Positions 1 to 10,640 of a stretch of 64,000 nucleotides of DNA are shown here, in pieces. Position numbers and translations under genes: made by a program. The notes under the pieces were generated by a model that searched no databases, had not been told where the DNA came from, and saw only the letters and a list, made by a program, of their open reading frames with translations. Positions within the stretch are counted from its first letter, which is position 1; each line of letters starts with the position of its first letter. The stretch spans positions 58,597,384 through 58,661,383 of the forward strand of contig NC_091250.1 in the NCBI RefSeq assembly GCF_042477335.2. Reading direction: 5' to 3'. This stretch comes from Ovis canadensis. Taxonomy: Eukaryota > Chordata > Mammalia > Artiodactyla > Bovidae.

Positions 1-112
1 TTGTTTTATGGATTAAAAGCAATTGTGCAATCATTCTGTCATAGGTAAACTGCTACCTTTTCTCGTGGGCTTGCTTCATATAGCCTGCCTATCTTATTTG
101 CTCAGATTAGGT
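1..112 (+). repeat. Unnamed interspersed repeat, copy A (cut by the window edge)
   Basis: This segment matches the reverse complement of 2134-2238. Shared blocks include TTGTTTTATGGA, ATTGTGCAATCAT and a block around GCCTGCCTATCTTATTT, and similarity stops near AGATTAGGTC. I do not recognise the family; an LTR or old DNA transposon is possible. Confidence 0.55.
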
Positions 113-152
113 CGAGTCAGAATTAGGCTCAGGTATATAAGAGGTACATAAG

Positions 153-378
153 AGGCTCCCCAGGTAGAGCTTGTTGTAAAGAACCCACCTGCCATTGCAG
201 GAGACATAACAGATGCAGGTTTGATCCCTGGGTCAGGAAGATCCCCTGGAGGAGGGCATGGCAACCCACTCCAAGATACTTGCCTGGAGGGTCCCATGGA
301 CAGAGAAGCCTGGCGGGCTACAGTCCATGGGGTTGCAAAGATCCAGACAGGACTGAAGCAACTTAGCACACATGCATA
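153..378 (+). mobile_element. Bov-tA SINE
   Basis: Ruminant tRNA-derived SINE read head to tail: degenerate GGCTCCCCAGGTAG head, GATCCCTGGGTCAGGAAGATC core, and the 3' part ending near GACTGAAGCAACTTAGCAC. It is flanked by a perfect 9-bp target-site duplication, GTACATAAG, at 144-152 and 379-387, so the limits are firm. No coding capacity. Confidence 0.93.
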
Positions 379-389
379 GTACATAAGTT

Positions 390-560
390 TGAGGATAAGC
401 AGATATAGGTTTAAACCAATTCTTCATCTTTCAGCTCTGAACTCATTTCACTCTGCTGAGTTTCAGTTTTCTCATCTATAACATAGGGCAATTACATCAA
501 CCACATGAAGTCATTACAAGGACTGAATTATGTCATATTTATAGAATGTTTACTTCAGTG
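390..560 (+). repeat. MIR SINE remnant
   Basis: Degenerate MIR core with the pattern 'ctctgaactcatttc ... gagtttcagttttctcatctataacatagg', the usual MIR CAGTTTCCTCATCTGTAAAATGGG motif in old form. Ancient and non-coding. Confidence 0.6.
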
Positions 561-879
561 CCCACTACAAAGTAAATTTCTAAGATATGGGATTACTTTT
601 ATTGCCATCTTTTTTTTTTTTTTCTTCTTGCCCATCTCTTCATTTAGACAGTGGATTCTCAATACCACTGTGTCGTGTTCATCCCTACATCCCCAATGCC
701 TTGGTGCAGCATTTCGTTTAAGCTCCAAATCATGGAGCCATTTTTGTCTCCTCTCTTCTTTTTGTGTCCTCTTAGCCAATAAATCTCCTAACATCTAGTT
801 TTAAGCCACTGTCTCTTTGCCTGAACTAATGAACCAGGCTCTTACCTGGTTTCTCATTTCTCCATCTTACAGAAGCCAG
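561..879. other. No gene seen
   Basis: Unique-looking DNA with a 14-base T run at 610-623. Short open frames here (for example 505-798) have no recognisable domain and low-complexity content. Confidence 0.5.
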
Positions 880-1123
880 AGTTATCCTTTTAAAGTGTAA
901 GTCAGATCATATGAATAATCTGCTTAGAGCTCTTCAGTGGCTTTCCACATCACACAGAATAATGGTGAAAACACTTAACTGATTGACAGTCTCCTACACA
1001 ACCACCTTATTCAGACTGTTGGATCTCATTTCGCGTTACTCTCTCTGCCTCATTTTACTCCAGCCACACTTGCCTTTTTTCTGTTTTTCAACACTCCAGA
1101 CTCATGACTGCCCAAGTTAGGTT
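880..1123 (+). repeat. L2 LINE fragment
   Basis: Pattern typical of the L2 3' region: 'gtcagatcatatga', 'cttagagctcttcagtggc', then 'ttactccagccacacttgcc' and 'cagactcatgactgccc'. Interrupted on the right by the L1 end at 1135. Confidence 0.6.
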
Positions 1124-1134
1124 CAGCATCATAT

Positions 1135-1338
1135 ATTTTTTTTAATTTTTAAAAATTTTTTATTAAAAAATTTTTTTTTTACTTTTACTTTATTTTACTT
1201 TACAATACTGTATTGGTTTTGCCATACATTGACATGAATCCACCACGGGTGTACATGCGTTCCCAAACATGAACCCCCCTCCCACCTCCCTCCCCATAAC
1301 ATCTCTCTGGGTCATCCCCGTGCACCAGCCCCAAGCAT
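1135..1338 (-). mobile_element. L1 (bovine-type) 3' end, 5'-truncated
   Basis: Poly(A) side is at the left (T/A-rich 1135-1190), then the recognisable minus-strand 3' UTR: TTTACAATACTGTATTGG, 'catgaatccaccacgggtg', and the C-rich 'aacccccctcccacctccc' block. Perfect 11-bp TSD CAGCATCATAT at 1124-1134 and 1339-1349, splitting an L2 fragment. Confidence 0.88.
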
Positions 1339-1415
1339 CAGCATCATATTTTTAAACAAAGGTGGCTGCTAACATATCCACATATAGTGTGTGCAATACC
1401 AGTTAGCTCCTGTGG

Positions 1416-1640
1416 GGCTTCCCCAGCGGCTCAGCAATGAAGAACCTGCCTGCAGTGCAGGAGATGCAGGAGACAAGGCTTGGATCCTTGGGTCAGGAAG
1501 ATCCTCTGAAGGAGGGTGTGGCAACCCACTCCAGTATTCTTGCTTGGAGAATCCCATGGTCAGGATAGTCTAGTGGGTTACAGTCCATAGCGTAGCAAAC
1601 AGATACAACTGAAGTGACGGAGTGTGTGCATGCACCCACA
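1416..1640 (+). mobile_element. Bov-tA SINE
   Basis: Head GGGGCTTCCCCAGCGGCTC, core 'gaagaacctgcctgcagtgcag', and 'ggcaacccactccagtattc'. Diverged 3' end. Open frames on both strands (1369-1557 and 1391-1573) are SINE sequence. Confidence 0.9.
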
Positions 1641-1663
1641 CACAGAATTTCTGTAACCATCAG

Positions 1664-1850
1664 GGGTATTTTATTTTTTTATTTTTTTATTTTTAAAATA
1701 AATTTATTTATTTTAATTGGAGGTTAATTACAATATTGTATTGGTTTTGCCACACATCAACATGAATCCGCCACAGGTATACATGTGTTCCCCATCCTGA
1801 ACCCCCCTCCCTCCTCCCTCCCCATACCATCCCTCTGGGTCATCTCAGTT
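1664..1850 (-). mobile_element. L1 (bovine-type) 3' end, 5'-truncated
   Basis: Second copy of the same 3' UTR as at 1135-1338: 'ttaattggaggttaattac', 'gtattggttttgccacac', C-rich block, ending at 'ctgggtcatctcag'. The T-rich left side is the reverse-complemented poly(A) tail. No clear TSD. Confidence 0.85.
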
Positions 1851-2133
1851 TAAATGGATAATTTACTTTGTCTCCTTGCTTTCATACAGGAATGGATAGG
1901 GTTTAAAACAAAATTTACATATACAATTAGATAAGTAACAAAAGTGTAAAACTAAAGGAAGATAACTCTTGAGGAATCTAAACTGGGCTGGGAAACCAAT
2001 CAAGATAATCACAAGGAAGATGGCAGCATGCTTGTGATGAAGGCATAAGAGATGTGCTCTGACTAGTTCGTTTCTTTTCTGGATGTAGCCACACTTTCAT
2101 TATGGCTTGGTCAGCCTTGTTCTGTACCAGGGT
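1851..2133. other. No gene seen; possibly body of the unnamed repeat
   Basis: A minus-strand open frame of 88 codons (1978-2244) crosses this stretch and copy B. It has no recognisable domain and is most likely chance coding within a repeat. Confidence 0.4.
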
Positions 2134-2238
2134 TGGGGAGAGACCTAATCTGAGGAAATAAGATAGGCAGGCTCTATGAAGTGGGTCCTTGAGTCCATGA
2201 CAAGATGATTGCACAATCACTTTTTGTCCATAAAACAA
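2134..2238 (-). repeat. Unnamed interspersed repeat, copy B
   Basis: Reverse-complement partner of 1-112: CCTAATCTGA, AAATAAGATAGGCAGGCT, GATTGCACAAT and TCCATAAAACAA are shared in inverted order. The element may extend on either side, but copy A does not reveal how far. Confidence 0.55.
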
Positions 2239-3163
2239 GAACATTTCTGCAGCTGTCCTTACTCACCTCTATTTACCCAGTGGTGCTTTTCTGGCTCACT
2301 GAGCACTGGGCACGCCTTTTGCACCCCCTGTGTTCTGCCCACCTCATACTGTGTGGTTCTCCCTTCAGTCTATTTTGGCAGAAACAAGAGGAATTCTCTC
2401 CAGTATCTGCATTCCCATGGTATGAGATATCTCTAGGCCTAAATGCAAGGGGAGGGGCAAGAAAATTAGATGGAAGGGGATGGTGGGAAGGATGAGGGGA
2501 GGAGTGGCTACTGCCACTCAAAGCCAGATAATTTGGCTTTGCTTTGTCCTTGCTGGGCTCCAACCCTGCAGTTTGAATGCTTGGTACTCGTTAACACTCA
2601 CAGTTGTAAGGGACTCTCTTTTTGCAGACCTTGAATATTTTCCCCCCTCAGGGAAAACTGGATTCTCAAGAGTAAAATGAATTATCTACTTGGCTAATTA
2701 GCTGGGACATAACAGAATTCTCGGGAGGATCATCCCAACTGAGAATTTCTGTAACGTATGCTTGTTTTTGCAGAGTTAATTTCTTCTCCTTTGGTAGCCT
2801 GCCTGTCCAATAGTTCATGCCTCACAGAGAGGGAAAAAATTGTCAAGTAGGCAAAACTTCATTTTCTTTCCTGCACCTATCTGCCTTCCTGTTCTGCTCT
2901 GCCTTGTGCTCACTGCTAACCTAAGGCACTCCATCCTCTCAGTTTGACCTGGTTCTTGCATTTGCTTGCTCTGCCAGTTTCCTGCTGCAGGAGATGAAAT
3001 GCATTGTCCCCCCCCCCACCTCGACCCTTAACTCCCACACAGACTGACACCCCCTGTACACTCTTCTTTCCATGTACCAGGCAAAATGCCACAATTGACA
3101 ATCAGTGAATATACCAATATCCTGATTAAGTATTAACAACTTAAAATGGTTTTATAGCTTACT
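2239..3163. other. No gene seen
   Basis: Apparently unique DNA. It holds a G-rich plus-strand block near 2448-2501 with several GGG/GGGG runs and a 10-C run at 3008-3017. Several overlapping short open frames on both strands have no domain or splice context. Confidence 0.5.
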
Positions 3164-3173
3164 CTTTCCTAGT

Positions 3174-3390
3174 AGGGTTTTCCCAGGCAGCTCAGTGGTA
3201 AGAATCTGTCTGCCAATGCAGGAGACGTGGGTTCAATCTCTGCCTCAGGAAGATTCCCTGGAGTAGGAAATGAACCCAATCCAGTATTCTTGCCTGGGAA
3301 ATCCCATGGGCAGAGGAGCCTTGTGGGCTATAGTCCACGGGGTCGCAGAAGAATCAGACATAACTGAGCAACTGAGCATGCATACACACA
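3174..3390 (+). mobile_element. Bov-tA SINE
   Basis: Complete monomer from 'agggttttcccaggcagctc' to 'actgagcatgcatacacaca'. Perfect 10-bp TSD CTTTCCTAGT at 3164-3173 and 3391-3400. Confidence 0.93.
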
Positions 3391-3400
3391 CTTTCCTAGT

Positions 3401-4069
3401 GGACATAGGCTACATCTTCTGATATTGTCCCACAGTTTCTCTGAGCAGTTTGTTTCCCATTACAACTCTCTAGTTTTGGGAAGAATGGTTCCACCCTAGC
3501 TTCAGAGAAGACCAAGAGCTCTAATTAATTAAAGTCCATAAGAGAATCTCATTCCTGAGACACTCTGATTGGAACATGGAAAAGGATGTTACCCAGAGAT
3601 AAAGGGATGCAGGAAGATATGGACTGGCATTTCTGAAAGATGGTTTCAGTCCCTTTCATTGGAGTAGTTAAAGGAGCAGCTTCATCTTTCTCTTGTGGTG
3701 TGAGAAGAGGAGGCTGGAAGTTCTGGCTGTTGTATTACATTCACAAGGGTAGAGCCTGGAGCTCTGGGGGCACCGAGGGAATCCTGAATTTGAAACAGAT
3801 ATTATGGATGTCAAAACAGACAGATAGAGAGAACCAAGATCCTTGGAGCATAGAATAGTAGAGATAAAGATTTTGGAGAGTAGACGGGAATTCTCTCATT
3901 TGCTGTGTTACCCAATGTCTCCTAAAAGGTCTTTCCCACAGTTCAATGAAGGGGACCATGCTGACTTCAGAAATTGTTTAGCAATTAAATGAAATAATGT
4001 GCCAAAGGTGTGCACTGGGCTGTGGGCTGTGCCTGTTGCATGGCCCACTCAGAAAGCAGGGTTTCCTGT
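3401..4069. other. No gene seen
   Basis: Unique-looking DNA between repeats. Open frames of 72 codons on both strands (3640-3858, 3741-3959) overlap each other and show no domain. Confidence 0.5.
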
Positions 4070-4175
4070 GGTCATCATATCATAGTATGTAGATATATCA
4101 TATCATTACACTGTACATCTTAAAGTTATGCAATGGTCTATATCAGTTATATCTTAATAAAGCTGGGAAAACATC
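4070..4175 (+). repeat. Old L1 3'-end remnant
   Basis: Carries the worn L1 tail pattern 'attacactgtacatcttaaa ... tcagttatatcttaataaag'. No intact tail or TSD. Confidence 0.5.
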
Positions 4176-4204
4176 ACATTTCCTTCTCTCCTCCAAAACA
4201 GCTA

Positions 4205-4400
4205 GACACAGTCTAATTGAGTAAGTATGGGTTTGGAGTTAGGGAAGACTGCTTGGTTTCAAATTCTGAGGTCTCTCCACTTTGAGGATTCATGGGAAGG
4301 GCAAAGTAATGAAACCGTTCCTCAGTTTCTTCATCTGTAAAATGGGGGTAATAAAAGCATGTACTTCATGGGGTTCCTGAGAGAATCAATGAGGTAAAGC
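4205..4400 (+). repeat. MIR SINE
   Basis: Well-preserved MIR: 'ggtttcaaattctgaggtctc', then CTCAGTTTCTTCATCTGTAA followed by AATGGGGGTAATAAAAGC and a 'catggggttcctgagagaatcaatgag' end. Confidence 0.85.
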
Positions 4401-4439
4401 AGGGGCAGGGGGACCAGATATACTGGGACTAGAAGTTGG

Positions 4440-4668
4440 GCTGTGTTGTGTGTTGTCGCCTCCATAGTGTTCAACTCTTTGTGACCCAGTGGACAGTAGT
4501 CTGCCAGGCTCCTCTGTCCATGGGATTCTCCAGGCAAGAATACTGGAGTGAGTTGCCATGTCCTCCTCCAGGGGATCTTCCCGACCCAGGAATCGAACCT
4601 GCATCTCTCATGGGTCCTGCATTGGCAGATGGGTTCTTTACCACAAGTTCTACCTGGAAAGCTACCTG
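4440..4668 (-). mobile_element. Bov-tA SINE
   Basis: Reverse-complement monomer: 'tgtgacccagtggacagtag', 'tctgccaggctcctctgtcc', 'gcaagaatactggagtgag', 'gatcttcccgacccaggaat', ending at the reverse-complemented head near 4665. Coding frames across it (4436-4870, 4471-4797) are SINE-derived. Confidence 0.92.
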
Positions 4669-5155
4669 CAAAGAGGATGGGGGGCGGAGGTCAAAGGCTG
4701 TTTGCAGTCTATGTCTCATTGAGGAAGAGTCTTGTGAGGGCTGGCTTGGAGGAGATGAGCGTATAAACAGCTGCCAGGCAGCAGGGAGATCCAGCATAGA
4801 ATCTCTGAGTTGGGATCTGGCCTGCCACAGTACAGGGGCAGAAAGGGGGGTGCCAATGGGATTGGAATGACATGGTTGAGGGGAAAGAAGTCACTGAGGG
4901 AGAGAGGAAACCTCAACGAACAGTTTAAGTCTTTAGTGGCGTTGGCTTCTACTTTGATGGAAATCAGAGCCCTTGTAAGGTTTTGTGCAGAGCATGGACA
5001 GAATCTGATGCCTGTTCTCTTGGGTCCCTGACTCCTCCAAGTCCCAATCTGAATTACATGGCTTCAGAACCACTTCCATAGCTGTCTGACTCTGTGTACA
5101 TATTGGCAGCTGTACTACCTGTTTTAGAACACCTCGGAAAAACAGATCCAATACG

Positions 5156-5156
<1 letters not shown>
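4669..5156. other. No gene seen
   Basis: No recognisable repeat or coding signal between the SINE and the dinucleotide tract. Confidence 0.5.

Positions 5157-5203
<47 letters not shown>
5157..5203 (+). repeat. (TG)n microsatellite
   Basis: Uninterrupted TG/GT run of about 23 dinucleotides. Likely length-variable between individuals. Confidence 0.97.
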
Positions 5204-5204
<1 letters not shown>

Positions 5205-5299
5205 GAAGGAAGGGTGGATGTAGAGAAACAGATTTATTTTGAGGAGGAACTGGCTTACATGATTACGGGGACTTGAGCCCAACCAAAATCCACACTGGG

Positions 5300-5809
5300 A
5301 CTTGGAACAATGATCTGTTAACTGAGATCACACACATGGTCTTAGGACCTCATGAAGCTCAGATTCTTGATGTCTTATCACAGAAAGAATTCAGAGAGAG
5401 ACAAAATGATAGGTAAGAAGTAGATTTATTCAGGGAAATGCCCTCCACAGACAGAGTATGGGTCATCTCAGAAGGTGAGTGTGGCCCCAGGGTATGCAGC
5501 TGTCAGTTTTTATAGGGATGGGTAATTTCATAGGCTAATGGGTGGAAGGAATATTCCAGCTATTTGGGGGTAAGGGTGGGGATTTCTAGGAATTGGGCCT
5601 CCACCCACCTTTTGACCTTAAAGGTTGGCCTGATGGATGTGTCATTTAGCTTGCTGATATGTTACAATGAGTGTGTATCCAGGCTGAATGTCTTATGGAA
5701 GTCAACTCGTCAGCCATCTGGACCTGTTTGGTTTTCTTCAGCTTATGTTTTGACATGTGGCTATGTCACTCTTTTGAAGACTGTACCCTGCCCCTTCCCT
5801 CCTGTTTCA
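5300..5809 (-). mobile_element. Probable solo LTR of an endogenous retrovirus
   Basis: Read on the minus strand this has LTR architecture. It starts TGAAACAGGAGGG at 5809, carries a TATA-like CTATAAAA at 5507-5514 and a polyadenylation signal AATAAA at 5425-5430, followed by a short U5-like region whose end I can place only roughly near 5300. The pattern of the U3 (minus strand of 'taatttcataggctaatg' and 'aattgggcctccaccc') resembles LTRs common in artiodactyl genomes. No internal retroviral genes adjoin it, hence 'solo'. TSD not resolved. Confidence 0.7.
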
Positions 5810-6439
5810 GTTCATATAGACCAGGGTCAAGTGAGATGTCTTACAACACTATACTGAGCTAATATGTATGACTTCTTATGTAAAATAATATGTCTAGATT
5901 TGGATTAGTTATTATAATGTGTAATTATATAAATATGATATTGCAATATGCATATCATATTATAGTCTGGGATATTTACATCTGCTATGGAAGATGTTTT
6001 ATAGTGTTCATACTATAGTATACAAAAGCAGTAGGATTCCCAACTGGAGAAAACCAGTGGTCCGTTTCATCACAGATGGCATGCACAGGCTTAAAGACAT
6101 TTTGTTTTGAAGCTTGTCCCATCTGAGAGGTTTTAAAGTAGACTATGCTTGTAGCTGAGCATTATATACTGAGCTCATAGTAGGTGCTCAATACATATCA
6201 CATAATATTATACGTAAATGGTGGGATCAAGTGCTGGTTAGAAATTAATCTCAGGGTACTAAGAGCTGCTGGTGATGTCTCCTTGGCCCATTGTATGTGG
6301 TCTCTTCAGGATAGGTAGGGGATCTGGTCTATTTTATTGTTTTTTGGGTCCCCATGGCACACCATTTAGCCACTCTCTAATCCCTGTATTCATAGCAAGT
6401 TTATTCTTTAAGTAACTGTTTCAAATACGCATAGCTTAA
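5810..6439. other. AT-rich, no gene seen
   Basis: Contains a short 'gagctcatagtaggtgctcaata' phrase near 6171-6193, the usual end of a MIR or L2 element. Otherwise nothing recognisable. Confidence 0.5.
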
Positions 6440-6860
6440 TTGTTTTCAGGCAGGAGAGAAAATCCCAACTCAATTATTCTTACCAGTGAGAACTTGGACA
6501 AGTAATTTCCCCTCTTTTAAGACTGGATTTTCTTTTTGAAGTAGGAGTGATACAGAGATAGATGAAGACTGGTGAATGCCAGGGGCTGGGAGCAAGGGGG
6601 CAAGAGGAGAAACTGCTTAATGAATGTGGTTTCCCTTTGGGGTGATGAAAATATTTTGAGACTAAATAGAGGTGGCGGTTGTTCAACATAGTAAATGTAC
6701 TAAATGCTTCTTCACTTTAAAATGGTTAATTTTACATTATGTGAAACTCACTTCAGTAGAAAACACTGGAAATGAAAATAATATACCCCTCATGGGGTTA
6801 TAATGAGACTATAGATACTTAGTACAATAGCTGGTACTCAGCACCTGGTAACCAACCGAA
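6440..6860 (+). repeat. MIR SINE, split by an L1 end
   Basis: Left half (6440-6549) reads as the MIR centre ('gagaacttggacaagtaattt', 'aagactggattttcttttt') and right half (6785-6860) as the MIR end ('cccctcatggggttataatg', 'cacctggtaacc'). The intervening L1 piece is 6550-6784. Confidence 0.6.
6550..6784 (+). mobile_element. Old L1 (L1M-type) 3' end inside MIR
   Basis: Pattern 'ggtgaatgccaggggctggg', 'tttggggtgatgaaaat', 'aggtggcggttgttcaac', 'cactttaaaatggttaattt' matches mammalian-wide L1M 3' UTRs. Age-worn, with no clear TSD. Confidence 0.7.
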
Positions 6861-8899
6861 GAATGTGAACCTCTCCTTCCTCTTTATTTTCGTGTTCTTT
6901 TCCATCATCCTTGTTCTCATCATCATCATAGCCCTTCTAGAACCAATTCCTTCTCAGACAAAATGCTAATTTATGTCCAAGTCACTCAAAGGGGAATACT
7001 GAGAGATAAGGCTAGAAGCTTAGGATGTCTAATCTTGGTGCCCACCTGCGACATCCAGAATGTATTTCAAAGGCATTTGGGAGCCACTGAAGATCCTTGA
7101 GCTGGACAGTGAAATGAATCAGACTGTGCTTTGAGTCCATCAGCCTGGGAGCCACATGGATAATGATTTGGTAGGATGAGGCTTAAAGAGTGGGGCACAG
7201 TTAGCAGGTTACTCTCTACAGGGTCCTTAGATTTCACATTCTTATTTCCTCCTCAATCACATTGGATTTGGCTGGCTACATAGCAAACACTTAATAAATA
7301 CTTGTAGATTAGTTATTTTACACTTGTTTAATGCCTTCCTTTGAAGTACTTCCAGTGGAGATTACTTCTACAAATCACATAATGCAAGATAAAATACCCC
7401 ATATATCTGTCAGTTTTCTCTAAGACTGTTTTCTAAGTATTATATGTACACAGTTCATGGACTGGGTGTTCAGTTGCTGGAAAAATAGAAATCACCCCAT
7501 TAGTCATGCCTCTGCAAATTTCACATTTTATATTTCAGGTTTTGTGGTGAGTGATATTTAAAGCCTTATTTTTTGCTGGCTATTGTATCACTACAACTGT
7601 ATATAGCTTGTGGACATTTTGTGATCTGAGATCTAAGGGAAATGATGATGTTCCATTTGTTATCACTTTGAGGGAAGCACAAAAAGACCTTAAAGTGAGA
7701 AACACAGCTTAATTAGCACGTTGGTGATTTATATTACCCAGTGTGAAATCTCCACTGGCACCAAAAGAAAGATCAAAACAAAAGGCATCTTTTTGGATTT
7801 AAAAAATTTCTTGGTCTTACTCAGGATCCACAACCTTATTTCCACGTGTCTAACCAGCAAAACCCACAATGTAACATCATTGTCTCAAAGTTCTCCCATG
7901 TCGCATTACCAGGAAAGGTGCTTATTGATTAATCTCTGAGGACTAATGTCCTGTATCATCATTTTATGAATGTTTATGCTTTAACTTATGTAATACAAAA
8001 GACTTCTAAATATTATAGGGTTTTAGAACCCAAAAGGACTGTTGAAATTTTCTGATGGTAGCTTTACTATGTATTAATTGAGAAAATGGTAATAAAACAT
8101 ATAGAAAGTGATTCTATGCTGATTTATATTTTATTTGGTTCATAATCTATGTATATTATAAAATATTTGTGTACTACTAAATTATAATGGATAAATAATT
8201 CAACATATAGACTATGTACATCAGATACCTCTCTTTCAGTTACAGAGAGATATTAGTTTCAGTTACAAAAAAACTTAATAGAAATAAGGGGATTTACTTG
8301 CTCAAGTGACTGAAAGGTCCAAGGACAGTTTTTCAAATTAATTGGACTTAGAGGCTTAAAGAGATCTGTTTCTTCTCCACCTCTTGGCTCTGCTTTTTTG
8401 TGGACTGTCTTCATCTCCCAGGCTCTCTCCATGTGGTGGTTGCTAGCAGACTCAGGCTTGCATCCTACAGGTTCAAGATTAAAGGGAGGAGAATGACATC
8501 CTCTTGTTTCTCTAGCCAATGCTTGGCTTATCTCTGATCACAGAACCTGATTCAACAGGATTTCACCTGTGGGCCAGAATCACTATGACTTAAGTTTGGG
8601 AAAATGTTGACTGGCCAGAAATAGATCTTGTGTTCAGACTTGGATCTAGGAGATAGGGCCAGTCACATCTGAAGCATGTGCACTGAATATTGACAGTCTT
8701 CTCCAGAAAAAAGTGAGGTTTTCTTTTTTACCAGTGGCTGGTGGTGATAGATGAAAGATAGTCTCGGTGAAACAGGCTCTGTGAGAAGTTCATGGTGGAT
8801 TCCTGGCTACCTTGCAGTAAGAACAGGATGGGAGGTAAGAGATATCAGGGGGAACCCTCCCCAAAGGGCTGAAAATGTATGCAATTGGAACACTTTCTA
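6861..8899. other. No gene seen; old repeat remnants possible
   Basis: AT-rich and apparently unique. A MIR/L2-like ending occurs near 7260-7310. The stretch 8259-8700 has the look of a worn ancient repeat ('ctctccatgtggtgg', 'gcttgcatcctacagg'), which I cannot name. Short open frames lack domains. Confidence 0.45.
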
Positions 8900-9020
8900 T
8901 ATACCAAGTCTTTAAAGAGGATGTCATCTCTGCGAAAGGAAGTGACTTGTCCATAGAATCACAATTTAAAAGGTAGAGTCGGGCTGACACCATTCTAATG
9001 CTCTACCTGCAGACCAGGCT
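8900..9020 (-). repeat. MIR SINE fragment
   Basis: Reverse-complement MIR phrases: 'gaaaggaagtgacttgtcc', 'gaatcacaatttaaaaggta', 'gagtcgggctgac'. Short and worn. Confidence 0.5.
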
Positions 9021-10109
9021 ACTTCTTAATCAGACACATGATTTTAAAAGTCAGATTTTGGAAATTATTTTTTTACTTAATTTCAAAAATTTGGAAAACT
9101 CAAGAGCTAGCGAATACCACTTTAGGAGAGAACTATTAAACTTTTCTGTGTTGAGTTGTTTTGAATTTAATACTGTAAAAGGAGACTATATGTATAAGCT
9201 CTATTTAATCAGCCTCTTGTGATGGAATTTTTTTAATATGTAAAATTTTCACTGGAGTGTTTCCAAAATTTAAACTGTGTGCGTTTGCAAATTCCTCAAT
9301 GAGTTATCACCAGAATCACAGTATTATCACACAAAAGGCAACAGTTTGAGGGCAAGGGGCTTTTCAGGCTTCCTTAGAGCCCTTTAGTCCGCTCTCCTGT
9401 ATCAGGTGGCTTTCACTCTTCTGTGTGACAGTTTCCCCAAGAGTTACCTCGTTTGGGTGCTCATGGGAGAGCTCTTGTCATACTTGTCATACTCTACACA
9501 GTCACCTGGCCCAGGAGACCTTTCTTAGTTTTGATGTCTTCCCACCAGCTTCAGTCCAGACCATGGGCAGGCCACTCACCCCATTAACTCTTGCACAGGG
9601 TGCCCTCATTTAACGAGTGGCCCTTTCAGAAGTGCTTAAATCCCTCTGTCTTCTGGCATCTGGTCTACCCATAGGAGTTTTCTATATCTTTGCTTTGGTA
9701 AACTGTGGTGATGCAGTCTGCTCCCCAACCAGCAGCCTTGTCTTTCTTACCTCTACCATCCTGCTCTTGCCTTTGCCTTTAGTTGCGAGCAAAGAAACAG
9801 TCACCAGTTCCTGACTTACCAGGGGTGAGGGAGAACATTTGGACCCCATCAGTCTCATACAATGGGATGATAGGTCTAAGAAGAGAGATTGAACTTCTCT
9901 ATGAACTGCAATAAGATGACGTCTTTCCCTTTTGTTTCTACTCGTATCTACTGGGTCTGGTGGAGTGATGGTAATGATTGTGGTCATGGGTGATGAAGTG
10001 AAGTCTTGAATGAAGCCAGCTCCATGGGGAAGGGGCTGATAATGCTTAGAGGCATTATGATGTAATACTCTGTCCTTTCTAGTAGTCTGTGTTTCACATA
10101 AGAGCCAAG
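9021..10109. other. No gene seen
   Basis: A minus-strand open frame of 143 codons lies at 9682-10113, among the longest outside BovB. It has no recognisable domain and no obvious exon signals. I regard it as a chance frame. Confidence 0.45.
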
Positions 10110-10640
10110 TCATATAATGTCACTTCTTTCCTCAAAACACTGATGACTTTCCATCTCACTTAGGATTAGACCCAGTGTCCTTGTTGTGGCTGCTAAGACC
10201 CTACCTGACAGTCTTCACTTCTCTCCCTCCTGCTCCACTCGCCCTCTGCACATTCCAGTCTAGCCTGGTCTTCTTGTTCCTTGTATGTGTTGATGCCTTC
10301 TCCTGAGAAACTTGTACTTGCTGTTTCATTAGTCTGGAATGCTCTTATCAAATACTCTCAGATTTGTTCCTTTCTTTTGTAAATCTTGTCTCAAATATCA
10401 CCTTATTAGTGAGGTTTTCCTTGACCATTCTATATAAAATAGCATCTTCTGATGGTCTCAGCTCTTACCCTGATATCATTTTCCTTATATCACCTATTAC
10501 CAGTTGATATATACATGCGTGTACTAGTTTATTGACAGCTCTCTCCCAGGGACTTTCTCTGCTTGGTTCATTGTTCCACCCCTTGCAGCCAGGGCAGTGA
10601 CACTCAGGAGCTCTCAGTAAATATTTGTTGACTTAATAAG
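10110..10640 (+). repeat. L2 LINE 3' region
   Basis: Long, clear L2 match: 'cttaggattagacccagtgtcc', 'gctgctaagaccctacctgac', 'ctccctcctgctccactcg', 'tctggaatgctctta', 'caaatatcaccttattagtgagg', and the end 'gagctctcagtaaatatttgttga'. Ancient mammalian LINE, no intact frame. Confidence 0.85.

Noticed and set aside
153..378. tRNA genes
   Set aside because: The tRNA-like heads belong to Bov-tA and CHR SINEs; none folds as a complete tRNA gene by inspection.
2448..2501. G-quadruplex regulatory element
   Set aside because: Several G runs are present but loops are long and irregular and there is no gene nearby to regulate.
4436..4870. 144-codon plus-strand frame
   Set aside because: First half is Bov-tA read antisense; second half has no domain or splice signals.
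5157..5203. Valine/cysteine-rich coding frame (VCVCVC) over the TG repeat
   Set aside because: Translation of a microsatellite; the same happens at 11499 and 30231.
9682..10113. 143-codon minus-strand frame as a possible gene
   Set aside because: No recognisable domain, start context or exon structure; chance frame more likely.
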